A stretch of 64,000 nt of DNA from Acidobacteriota bacterium (GTDB lineage Bacteria > Acidobacteriota > Vicinamibacteria > Vicinamibacterales > SCN-69-37): assembly GCA_009694745.1 (NCBI GenBank), contig SHUF01000004.1:1-64000 (forward strand). The letters are read 5' to 3'. The notes beneath the pieces were generated by a model that had not been told where the DNA came from, ran no database searches, and worked only from the letters and a program-made list of their open reading frames with translations. Below are positions 48,359 through 56,107 of this stretch, in pieces. The position numbers and the translations under genes were made by a program. How positions within the stretch are numbered: position 1 is the stretch's first letter; the number at the start of each line of letters is the position of its first letter.

Positions 48359-48681
48359 TTGCCGTGACCCCGATCGCCGCCACGCAGATGCACAAACTGC
48401 TGGCGAAACACGAAGCTGCCCGGGGCCTGCGCGTCGGCATCAAGGCCGGCGGCTGTTCCGGCTTTGAGTACGTGTTTGAGTGGGAAGCCGCGCCGAAGTC
48501 GGACGATCTGGTGTTTGACGGTCCCGCCGGCGTGAAGGTGTGGGTTGACCCCCGCAGCCATCGCCTGCTCGACGGCACCACGCTCGACTACGACACGAGC
48601 CTGGTCAGCCGCGGTTTTGTGTTCCAGAACCCGAACGCAAAACAGACGTGCGGCTGTGGGACGTCGTTTAGTGTCGCCTGA
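48355..48681 (+). CDS. sufA: A-type Fe-S carrier (SufA/IscA/ErpA family)
   Basis: 108 aa. Three conserved cysteines: GGCSGFEYVF (first) and QTCGCGTSF (second and third), with the VTPIAATQMHKLL start and RGFVFQNPNAKQTCGCG end typical of HesB-type carriers. It receives clusters from SufBCD and passes them to target proteins. Overlaps the regulator by 4 bases. After its TGA a family C repeat separates it from sufB. Confidence 0.92.
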   Translation: MIAVTPIAATQMHKLLAKHEAARGLRVGIKAGGCSGFEYVFEWEAAPKSDDLVFDGPAGVKVWVDPRSHRLLDGTTLDYDTSLVSRGFVFQNPNAKQTCGCGTSFSVA

Positions 48682-48691
48682 TGTGACGGGA

Positions 48692-48746
48692 CGGAGGCTG
48701 CGCTTTGAGGCCCGGCGTCACGCCGGAGCTGAAGCCCCGGCCTCCT
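48692..48746. repeat. Family C hairpin repeat between sufA and sufB
   Basis: CGGAGG...CCTCCT enclosing CTTTGAGGCCCGGCGTCACG and CCGGAGCTGAAGCCCCGG, aligned end to end with the 27451 repeat but diverged. It is within the operon and ends just before the sufB ribosome site (AAGGA). Confidence 0.6.
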
Positions 48747-48758
48747 AAGGAACCACGA

Positions 48759-50201
48759 ATGTCCACGCAAGAAGAAACCATCGAACAACTCGCGACACGC
48801 GAGTACAAGTACGGCTTCGAGACCATTCTCGAATCCGACACCTTCCCCCCCGGCCTCAATGAGGACGTCGTTCGCGCCATTTCGGCGAAGAAGGACGAGC
48901 CGGCGTGGATGCTCGAGTTCCGCCTGAGGTCGTTCCGCACCTGGCAGAAGATGGCTGAGCCGACGTGGCACAACCTGCACATTGAGCCCATCGACTACTA
49001 CGGCATCAGCTACTACTCGGCGCCCAAGGCCAAGCCGCAGCTGGCCAGCCTGGATGAACTCGATCCGGAAGTGCGACGGACGTTCGAAAAATTGGGCATC
49101 CCGATCGAAGAGCAGAAGATGCTCGCGAACGTGGCCGTGGACGCCGTCTTCGACAGCGTCTCGGTGGCCACCACCTTCCGCGCGAAGCTTGGGGAGATGG
49201 GCGTCATTTTCTGCTCATTTTCCGAGGCCGTGAAAGATCACCCCGACCTGGTTAAGCAGTACCTCGGCTCGGTCGTCCCATACACCGACAACTACTTCGC
49301 CACGCTCAACTCCGCGGTCTTCAGCGACGGGTCGTTTGTGTACATCCCCAAGGGTGTGAAGTGCCCGATGGAACTCTCCACGTACTTCCGCATCAACGCG
49401 AAAAACACGGGACAGTTCGAGCGCACGCTGATCATTGCAGACGAGGGATCCCAGGTCAGCTACCTCGAGGGCTGCACCGCGCCGATGCGCGATGAGCACC
49501 AGTTGCACGCGGCCGTCGTGGAACTGGTCGCGCTTGATCGGGCCACGATCAAGTACTCCACCATCCAGAACTGGTACCCGGGCGACAAAGAGGGCAAGGG
49601 CGGCATCTACAACTTCGTCACCAAGCGCGGCCGGGCAATGACCGACTCAAAGATCACCTGGACCCAGGTGGAAACCGGGTCGGCGATTACCTGGAAGTAC
49701 CCGAGCTGCATCCTGCAGGGCGACAATTCGGTGGGCGAGTTCTACTCGGTGGCCACCACGAACAATCGCCAGCAGGCCGACACCGGCACGAAGATGATCC
49801 ACCTCGGCAAGAACACCCGCAGCACCATCGTGTCGAAGGGCATCTCGGCGGGCTTCGGCCAGAACACGTATCGCGGCGCAGTGAAGATTGGCAAAAACGC
49901 GCACGGCGCCCGCAACTATTCGCAGTGCGACTCCCTGCTCATCGGCGACAAGTGCGGTGCGCACACGTTCCCATACCTGCAAATCAAGAACTCCACGGCC
50001 ATGGTCGAACACGAAGCGTCAACGTCGAAGATCGGCGAGGACCAGATTTTTTACTGCCGCCAGCGCGGCATTGCCACTGAGGACGCCGTGAACATGATCG
50101 TCAGCGGCTTCTGCAAAGAGGTCTTCCGCGAGCTCCCGATGGAGTTTGCCGTGGAAGCCCAGAAACTTCTCTCAATCAGCCTGGAAGGAAGCGTCGGTTA
50201 A
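48759..50201 (+). CDS. sufB: Fe-S cluster assembly scaffold SufB
   Basis: 480 aa from ATG 48759 (AAGGA upstream). Typical start [20 protein letters not shown], then [47 protein letters not shown], a long beta-helix core and [18 protein letters not shown] with the conserved Cys and His residues of the SufB-SufD cluster site. The end [19 protein letters not shown] matches the family. Forms the SufBC2D complex that builds clusters on SufB. Three bases before sufC. Confidence 0.95.
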   Translation: MSTQEETIEQLATREYKYGFETILESDTFPPGLNEDVVRAISAKKDEPAWMLEFRLRSFRTWQKMAEPTWHNLHIEPIDYYGISYYSAPKAKPQLASLDELDPEVRRTFEKLGIPIEEQKMLANVAVDAVFDSVSVATTFRAKLGEMGVIFCSFSEAVKDHPDLVKQYLGSVVPYTDNYFATLNSAVFSDGSFVYIPKGVKCPMELSTYFRINAKNTGQFERTLIIADEGSQVSYLEGCTAPMRDEHQLHAAVVELVALDRATIKYSTIQNWYPGDKEGKGGIYNFVTKRGRAMTDSKITWTQVETGSAITWKYPSCILQGDNSVGEFYSVATTNNRQQADTGTKMIHLGKNTRSTIVSKGISAGFGQNTYRGAVKIGKNAHGARNYSQCDSLLIGDKCGAHTFPYLQIKNSTAMVEHEASTSKIGEDQIFYCRQRGIATEDAVNMIVSGFCKEVFRELPMEFAVEAQKLLSISLEGSVG

Positions 50202-50203
50202 GT

Positions 50204-50965
50204 ATGTTGCTCGAGATTTCGGATCTGCGTGTCAGGGTTGAGGAGAAGGAAATCCTCAAGGGCTTGAGCTTGTCGGTGAATCCAGGGGAAGTGCACGCCA
50301 TCATGGGGCCCAATGGCTCAGGCAAAAGCACGCTGGCTCGCATCCTCTGCGGCCACCCCGGCTATGAAGCCACGGGCGGCACCGCGACCTACGACGGCAA
50401 GGACCTGCTGGATATGGACCCCGAGGAGCGCGCCCGTGAGGGCGTGTTCATGGCGTTCCAGTATCCGGTGGAAATTCCCGGCGTCAACAACTCCTACTTC
50501 CTCAAAGCCGCGCTCAACGCCGTGCGCAAGCACCGCGGACTGCAGGAACTGGACGCCGTCGAGTTCCTCCAGGTGATTCGCGAAAAGGCGAAGTTGCTCG
50601 AGATGGATCAGTCGATGCTGCACCGCGCGGTCAACGAAGGGTTCTCGGGCGGCGAAAAGAAGCGCAACGAGATCTTCCAGATGGCGGTGCTCGAACCAAA
50701 GCTGGCGATTCTCGACGAGACCGATTCCGGCCTCGACATCGACGCCCTCCGCATTGTTGCCGCCGGCGTCAACGCGCTGCGCAGCCCCGACCGCGCCATC
50801 ATCGTGGTCACGCACTATCAGCGCCTGCTCGACTACATTGTGCCGGACTTCGTCCATGTTCTGAGCGGCGGCCGCATCGTGAAGTCGGGTGGCAAAGAAC
50901 TGGCGCTCGAGCTTGAAGACAAGGGCTACGGCTGGGTGGATGCCGTGGCCGGAGCCCGGGCGTAG
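50204..50965 (+). CDS. sufC: Fe-S assembly ATPase SufC
   Basis: 253 aa ABC ATPase. Walker A GPNGSGKST, Q-loop MAFQYPVEIPGV (characteristic of SufC), signature SGGEKKRNEIFQ, Walker B LAILDETDSGLDIDAL (Asp after Glu as in SufC) and H-loop VVTHYQRLLDYI. It drives conformational change of SufBD. Start follows sufB by 2 bases and the stop precedes sufD by 2 bases, all in one operon. Confidence 0.95.
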   Translation: MLLEISDLRVRVEEKEILKGLSLSVNPGEVHAIMGPNGSGKSTLARILCGHPGYEATGGTATYDGKDLLDMDPEERAREGVFMAFQYPVEIPGVNNSYFLKAALNAVRKHRGLQELDAVEFLQVIREKAKLLEMDQSMLHRAVNEGFSGGEKKRNEIFQMAVLEPKLAILDETDSGLDIDALRIVAAGVNALRSPDRAIIVVTHYQRLLDYIVPDFVHVLSGGRIVKSGGKELALELEDKGYGWVDAVAGARA

Positions 50966-50967
50966 TC

Positions 50968-52272
50968 ATGCCGCAGGTTGCCGAGCGTCACGAGACTTAC
51001 GCGGCCGACTTCGAGGCGTTTCGCGAAACACCGGCCTTCGGACCCGAGTGGCTTGGCACAGCGCGCTCCTCGGCCTTTGCCCGGTTCATCGCGGGAGGAT
51101 TTCCGACCACGCGCGACGAAGAGTGGAAGTTCACGAACGTGGCCGCGATTGCCGCCACGCCGTTTCGCCGAATTGGCGCGGCTGAAGGCTTTAGCCGCGC
51201 CGACCTCGAGCCATTCCTGTTTACCGACGCATCCAGGTTGCTGGCAGTCGTGATCAACGGCCGATTTTCGGCGAGACTCTCGTCGCTCGACAGCCTGCCG
51301 GCCGGTGTCACCATTTCCGGGATGGCCGAGGCCATGACCGACCAGCCGCCCTTGGAAGGCCCGAGCCTCAAGAGCGCTCATCCGTTTGTCTTGCTGAACA
51401 CGGCCTTCTGCGAAGGCGGCGTCTTTGTTCACATCGAACCAAAAGCGGTGGTGACCGAGCCCATCCATGTGCTCTTCATCTCGGCGCCCGGCGCCGATCC
51501 CGGCCTCGTGGCTCCGCGCCTCTTCGTCGTCGCCGGTGAGCAATCGCAGTCATCGATTGTAGAGAACTACGCCGGCGTCGGCGACGCGCCGGTCCTGACG
51601 ACCGCCGTGACCGAGTTCCTGCTGGGACCCGGAGCGATGATGGATCACGTCAAGGTGCAGCGCGAAACGGCCGAAGCCTTCCATATGGCCAGCACGTTTG
51701 TGCATCTGCACCGCGCCAGCACGTTTACATCGCAAGCCATCACGTTCGGCGGGCGCATCGCGCGCAATGACATCACGGCCACGCTTGCAGGGGACGGCGC
51801 CGAGTGCACGCTCAACGGCCTGTACGTGGCCGACGGCGAAACGCTCGTGGACACGCACACCACGATCGACCACGCCATGCCGCACTGCCCGAGCCACGAA
51901 GTCTACAAGGGCATTCTGGCCGGCCGCGCCAAGGCGGTGTTCAACGGGAAGATCATCGTGCGGCCTGACGCGCAGAAGACCGACGCCAAACAGACCAACA
52001 AAGCCCTGCTGCTCTCAGATGAGGCCTCGATCAACACCAAGCCTCAGCTCGAGATCTTTGCCGACGATGTGAAGTGTACGCATGGGGCCGCCATCGGCCA
52101 GCTCGACGCCGACCAGCTGTTCTACCTTCGCGCCCGTGGCATCGGTCTGCAGGATGCGCGCAACATGCTGATTCATGCGTTTGCCAGTGACGTCCTCAAC
52201 GGGATCAAACACGACGCCGTGCGAGAGCGCCTCGAACAGGTTCTGGTCGAGAAGCTGCACCTGCCGGTATGA
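50968..52272 (+). CDS. sufD: Fe-S cluster assembly protein SufD
   Basis: 434 aa. N-terminus includes FPTTRDEEWKFTNVAAIA, the SufD signature, then a beta-helix core (LFVVAGEQSQSSIVENYAG, HVKVQRETAEAFHMA, QAITFGGRIARND) and C-terminal blocks VRPDAQKTDAKQTNKALLLS, CTHGAAIGQLDADQLFYLRARG and LIHAFASDVL, including the conserved His. Partners SufB and SufC in the scaffold complex. The end overlaps the sufS start by 4 bases. Confidence 0.94.
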   Translation: MPQVAERHETYAADFEAFRETPAFGPEWLGTARSSAFARFIAGGFPTTRDEEWKFTNVAAIAATPFRRIGAAEGFSRADLEPFLFTDASRLLAVVINGRFSARLSSLDSLPAGVTISGMAEAMTDQPPLEGPSLKSAHPFVLLNTAFCEGGVFVHIEPKAVVTEPIHVLFISAPGADPGLVAPRLFVVAGEQSQSSIVENYAGVGDAPVLTTAVTEFLLGPGAMMDHVKVQRETAEAFHMASTFVHLHRASTFTSQAITFGGRIARNDITATLAGDGAECTLNGLYVADGETLVDTHTTIDHAMPHCPSHEVYKGILAGRAKAVFNGKIIVRPDAQKTDAKQTNKALLLSDEASINTKPQLEIFADDVKCTHGAAIGQLDADQLFYLRARGIGLQDARNMLIHAFASDVLNGIKHDAVRERLEQVLVEKLHLPV

Positions 52273-53522
52273 CACCTCACGCCGCTTCCGCGTCGCCGGC
52301 GTCACCACTGGACGTAGTGGCAGTGCGCGACCAGTTCCCCGCGCTGCATCAACTGGTGCACGGCAAGCCGCTTGCCTATCTCGACAACGCGGCGACGACT
52401 CAGAAGCCGCAAGTGGTGCTGGACGCGCTGCGCAATTATTACGAGCGCGACAACGCCAACGTCCACCGGGGCGTCCACGCGCTCAGCGAACGGGCAACGG
52501 CTTCCTACGAGTCGGCCCGCCGCAGTGTGCAGCGATTCCTGAACGCCAGGAGTGAACGCGAAATCATCTTCACGCGCAACGCCACCGAAAGTATCAACCT
52601 GGTGGCCCGCGCATGGGGCGACTGGCAACTGAGGCCGGGCGACGAGGTGCTCATCACCGCGATGGAGCACCACTCGAATATTGTCCCGTGGCAGATGGCC
52701 TGCGCGCGGACAGGCGCCATCCTCAAAGTGGCGCCTATCGACGATCGCGGCGACGTGATCCTGGAAGAGTTTGCGACACTCCTGACGCCCAGAACGAAGA
52801 TGCTGGCAGTGGTGCATCTCTCCAATGCGCTCGGTACGATCAATCCGATCGAAGACATGATCGCGGCGGCGAGGCGCGTGGGCGCCACGGTGCTCATTGA
52901 CGGGTCGCAGGCGGCGTACCACATGGCCGTGGATGTGCAGGCACTGGACCCCGATTTCTACGTGCTCACAGGCCACAAGGTGTACGGCCCCACAGGCATC
53001 GGCGTCCTGTACGGCCGCGAGTCGCTCCTGCAGGCCTGCCCGCCGTTCCTGGGCGGCGGCGACATGATTAGTTCGGTGACGTTCGAGAAAAGCGAGTGGA
53101 ACGAGTTGCCGTACAAGTTTGAGGCCGGCACACCGAATATCGCTGATGCCATCGGTCTGGGCGCGGCCATCGAGTTCGTACGTGGCATCGGCTTTGATGC
53201 CATCGGCGCGCACGAATCCATGCTTCTCGCATATGCCACGGCCCGGCTCTCTTCTGTGCCTGGCCTGACCATCATTGGCACCGCGCGGCGCAAAGCCAGT
53301 GTCGTGTCGTTTGTGATGGACGATCTGCACCCACACGACATCGGGACCATCGTGGATCGCGAGGGTGTGGCGATTCGGACCGGGCATCACTGCGCGCAAC
53401 CGGTGATGGACCGCTTCGGGATTCCGGCCACCGCTCGCGCGTCGCTCGCGATGTACAACACGACGGACGACATCGACGCGCTGGTTGTCGCGCTCGATCG
53501 CGTCCGTCAACTCCTAGGGTAA
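52269..53522 (+). CDS. sufS: Cysteine desulfurase SufS (group II)
   Basis: 417 aa. PLP enzyme: AYLDNAATTQKP, NVHRGVHALSERAT, NATESINLVARAWG, AMEHHSNIVPWQ, VLIDGSQAAYHMAVDVQ, the Lys in LTGHKVYGPTGIGVLYG, and active Cys in RTGHHCAQPVM. The RTGHHCAQP loop identifies the SufS/CsdA group rather than the IscS type. It abstracts sulfur from cysteine for SufU/SufBCD. Overlaps sufD by 4 bases and precedes sufT by 3. Confidence 0.95.
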   Translation: MTPHAASASPASPLDVVAVRDQFPALHQLVHGKPLAYLDNAATTQKPQVVLDALRNYYERDNANVHRGVHALSERATASYESARRSVQRFLNARSEREIIFTRNATESINLVARAWGDWQLRPGDEVLITAMEHHSNIVPWQMACARTGAILKVAPIDDRGDVILEEFATLLTPRTKMLAVVHLSNALGTINPIEDMIAAARRVGATVLIDGSQAAYHMAVDVQALDPDFYVLTGHKVYGPTGIGVLYGRESLLQACPPFLGGGDMISSVTFEKSEWNELPYKFEAGTPNIADAIGLGAAIEFVRGIGFDAIGAHESMLLAYATARLSSVPGLTIIGTARRKASVVSFVMDDLHPHDIGTIVDREGVAIRTGHHCAQPVMDRFGIPATARASLAMYNTTDDIDALVVALDRVRQLLG

Positions 53523-53525
53523 GGC

Positions 53526-53999
53526 ATGGGCATGTTTTCATTTCTCACGGGCAAGAAAGACCAGGCGGAAGACGAGGCGGTGTCGCAGACGCCATTCACG
53601 GCGCCCGACGCCTGGACGTCTGAGGCATTAACGAGCCCGAAGCCCGAAACGACGCACGACGCGTTGCAGGTGGGGCCACTCGACACCGAGCAGACGGCGG
53701 AGTTCCAGGGCAAGATCGTGGAAGCCATCAAGACCGTCTACGACCCTGAGATCCCCGTCGATATCTTCGAACTCGGTCTCATCTACGACATCATCGTGGA
53801 CGCGGAGAAGCGCGCGCTGATCAACATGACGCTGACCAGCCCGGCATGCCCGTCGGCGCAGCAGCTGCCGCTTGAGGTGGGATTCAAGGTGAAGGCCATT
53901 CCCGGCATCACCGACGCGAAAGTCGAAATTGTCTGGGAGCCCGCCTGGACGAAAGAGCGGATGTCGGAAGCCGCGAAGCTCACGCTCGGCTTCTTTTAG
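53526..53999 (+). CDS. sufT: SufT-type MIP18/DUF59 protein
   Basis: 157 aa. A long low-complexity N-terminus (about residues 1-60), then the MIP18 domain: KIVEAIKTVYDPEIPVDIFE, LGLIYDIIVD, MTLTSPACPSAQQLP (the conserved Cys in SPACP) and VEIVWEPAWTKERMSEAAK. SufT proteins help mature Fe-S enzymes under iron stress. Placed between sufS and sufU, a common order in Gram-positive and Acidobacteriota operons. The N-terminal extension is longer than usual and unassigned. Confidence 0.9.
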   Translation: MGMFSFLTGKKDQAEDEAVSQTPFTAPDAWTSEALTSPKPETTHDALQVGPLDTEQTAEFQGKIVEAIKTVYDPEIPVDIFELGLIYDIIVDAEKRALINMTLTSPACPSAQQLPLEVGFKVKAIPGITDAKVEIVWEPAWTKERMSEAAKLTLGFF

Positions 54000-54006
54000 G
54001 ACCCCC

Positions 54007-54459
54007 ATGCAAGACCTCAACGACCTCTATCAGGAGGTCATCCTCGATCACAATCGCCGGCCGCGCAACTACGGGCCGCTGCCCGACGCGACGCAATCGG
54101 CGAAGGGGCACAACCCCCTGTGTGGCGACAAGCTGACGCTGTTGCTCAAAGTGGAGGGCGACCGCATTACAGGGATCTCGTTCGAAGGCTCGGGGTGCGC
54201 CATCTCGAAGTCGTCCGCCTCGCTTATGACCGACGCGGTCAAAGGCCACACGATTGATGAGGCGACTGCACTGTTCGACAAGTTCCACCGGATGGTGACC
54301 ACGCCCATCGACCAGCCTGTAGACGAGGAAGCCGTCGGCAAACTCGCCGTGCTCGCCGGTGTCCGCGAGTTCCCCGCTCGCGTCAAGTGCGCGTCGCTCG
54401 CCTGGCATACGCTCAAGGCCGCGCTCACGAACGCGCCCATCCCCGCCAAAACGGAATAG
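54007..54459 (+). CDS. sufU: SufU-type scaffold / sulfur-transfer protein
   Basis: 150 aa from ATG 54007. YQEVILDHNRRPRNYGPL, then the three zinc/cluster cysteines NPLCGD, GSGCAISKSSAS and RVKCASLAWHTL with the SufU insertion between the second and third Cys, as opposed to the shorter IscU. It takes sulfur from SufS (zinc-swapping mechanism) and hands it to SufBCD. Last gene of the operon; a convergent gene ends 6 bases beyond its stop. Confidence 0.93.
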   Translation: MQDLNDLYQEVILDHNRRPRNYGPLPDATQSAKGHNPLCGDKLTLLLKVEGDRITGISFEGSGCAISKSSASLMTDAVKGHTIDEATALFDKFHRMVTTPIDQPVDEEAVGKLAVLAGVREFPARVKCASLAWHTLKAALTNAPIPAKTE

Positions 54460-54465
54460 CGGCCC

Positions 54466-55331
54466 TCAGAACTTCCAGACGAAGTTCACGATCGGAAACG
54501 CGAACGCCTCGCCCACCCCGAGGGGAGTGAACAGCCCGATGTCGGCCGACAGTGATTCACCGAGGAAGCGCCCGCCGCCAGAAATCACGGCGTCGCCACC
54601 GATGAAATAGTTTTCTGTGATGAACTTGATGCGGCGACTCACGCGTCGTTCGGCGCCGACCATCAGCATCGCGGTCCCGGTGTTATCCTCCCCGTAGACT
54701 TCATACGCCCATCCCGCTCCCACTGTCACCGCATCGTTGCGCGAGCCGAATGTGCCTGCAGCGTAGGCGATGCCGAAGCTGCCGTCGCCGACGTGCAGGA
54801 AGTGCAAGGCACCTACCGAGACGCTGGCCTTCCGGCCTTCGTAAAGCTGGAACTTGGGCGTGAACCAGAAGGGGTGATCGCCCCCGCCGATGTAGAGCGG
54901 CGTGCCGCCGCCAATCGAGAATCGATCCGTCACCCCGAACTGGATCGTCGGCATGAACAGTTCGTAGGTGCCGAAATAGCCTTCACCCTTCTTCAAGGCA
55001 TGGCCCGTGGGACCAAAGAAGAGCCGAGTGGGATTCGGATCGGCCGGGTAATAGTCTTGACCGACTAGCGTTCCCGCCGCGACGGTGACGGAGGCTACAG
55101 CAGCCCGGGCCAACTCGATGACCGCGCCGCCAGGGGTCCGGAGCACTATGCGCTCAGGCGTGTCGATCTGCAGGTAGCCGTAGTACCGCACGCCGTCCTT
55201 CGTTCGGACCTCGTACATCTGCTGATCGGCGACGGCCGGCACGACTTGCGCAAAGCCGGTGCAACGCTGCTGCCCAGGCCGGGGGCCAGCAGGAATCCCA
55301 GGGCGCAGAAGGATGGTTGCATGAGGCGCAT
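54466..55331 (-). pseudogene. Outer-membrane beta-barrel-like protein with a frameshift behind its signal peptide
   Basis: An ATG at 55331, with GGGAGA 8 bases upstream, starts a signal peptide (MRLMQPSFCALGFLLAPGLG) but this frame ends at 55146. About 20 codons in, another frame takes over (TGFAQVVPAVADQQMYEVRT) and runs to 54466 with GGAVIELARAAVASVTV and many amphipathic strands, for example SIGGGTPLYIGGGDHPFWFT and ending in VNFVWKF (aromatic C-terminus). A one-base indel near 55243-55270 would join them. Otherwise a GTG at 55242 gives 258 aa without a signal. Function unknown. Confidence 0.68.
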
Positions 55332-55443
55332 ATCAAAGTCTCCCTCGATTCGTCGCCGGTATGACGACAGTCCAAGACTGCCGCACATTGCCATGAGAAG
55401 TCGTGAGAAAGTGGTGAGGACTGCTTGAATTGCCGCCTCCGGA

Positions 55444-55490
55444 GCCTCCGCCAAGGCTACGGCGAGGCAAGCCCTGGACCCTGGACCCTA
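55444..55490 (-). repeat. Dispersed repeat core with GGGTCCA units, directly behind a stop codon
   Basis: On the minus strand: TAGGGTCCAGGGTCCAGGGC, TTGCCTCGCCGTAGCC and TTGGCGGAGGC. The core matches 2131-2166 with one difference. The TAG (55488-55490) is the stop of the gene at 55488-56102. Confidence 0.82.
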
Positions 55491-56102
55491 TTGTCCCCAC
55501 GGTGCGGGCGGTACCGGCACCGGCGTAGTCAGGTCGAACTCCACCCGAAACCGGCGACCCGGCCGCGTTAGCTCGTCGCCGACCATCCGGCTAGGGTGAA
55601 TTTCCATGGCCCAGACATTGGTGTTTGAGACGGCGCGATTCTCACGCGTGAACATCGTTCTTGAGAACTCATCCACCGGGAATTCCTGGCGGGTCGCGGT
55701 GCCCGGCGAGGTCGAGTCACCGCCATACATTGAGACCGTATCCGGCGTTCCGTCCTGATGACGATGGTCGTGTTTGAGCCGCAGGCGGTCAGTCACAAGC
55801 GTCAGTACCCAGGTGCGGGAGCGATCCTCTCCCACGTGAAACGGCACCAGCACCTGCTTGGCTGAGTTGCACGTCTGCACATACATGACCAGCGCCTTGC
55901 CTTCGAACGGGTCATCGGGCGCAGCCGGCTCGTTCGCGACCACCTTACCGGCGAACGCCTGACCACACAGGGCGCCAACAGACAGCAAGAACTGCGACGC
56001 CGGCGAGACTGGAGCGACTGCCGGCGCTGCGCTGCAGGCGGACATCAACAGTAATGAGCCAATGAGCCAATGAGCCAATGAGCCAATGGGGCAATGGGGC
56101 AA
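55488..56102 (-). CDS. Exported (lipo)protein of unknown function
   Basis: 204 aa. The start and signal peptide (GSLAHWLIGSLLLMSACSAA, lipobox LMSAC) are largely encoded by an octamer repeat array. A start inside MSACSAAP would give no signal. The mature part (CGQAFAGKVVANEPAAPDDP, YVQTCNSAKQVLVPFHVGED, DRLRLKHDHRHQDGTPD, EFPVDEFSRTMFTRENRAVS, FRVEFDLTTPVPVP) looks like a beta-rich protein conserved in exported proteins, but I do not recognise a family. It follows the BNR-propeller gene by 3 bases on the same strand, so likely co-transcribed. Confidence 0.66.
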   Translation of the reverse strand: MPHCPIGSLAHWLIGSLLLMSACSAAPAVAPVSPASQFLLSVGALCGQAFAGKVVANEPAAPDDPFEGKALVMYVQTCNSAKQVLVPFHVGEDRSRTWVLTLVTDRLRLKHDHRHQDGTPDTVSMYGGDSTSPGTATRQEFPVDEFSRTMFTRENRAVSNTNVWAMEIHPSRMVGDELTRPGRRFRVEFDLTTPVPVPPAPWGQ

Positions 56103-56107
56103 TGCTC
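56053..56107. repeat. Octamer array (AATGAGCC x4, AATGGGGC x2)
   Basis: Perfect period of eight: four AATGAGCC and two AATGGGGC units, then AATGCTC. It spans the start and signal peptide of the gene at 55488-56102 and the stop of the BNR gene (56106-56108). Because eight is not a multiple of three, gain or loss of a unit would shift the reading frame of the signal peptide. Confidence 0.92.

Noticed and set aside
52302-53510. A 402-codon open frame antisense to sufS.
   Set aside because: Shadow caused by high GC and codon bias; its product is His/Arg-rich without a domain, and sufS is certain.
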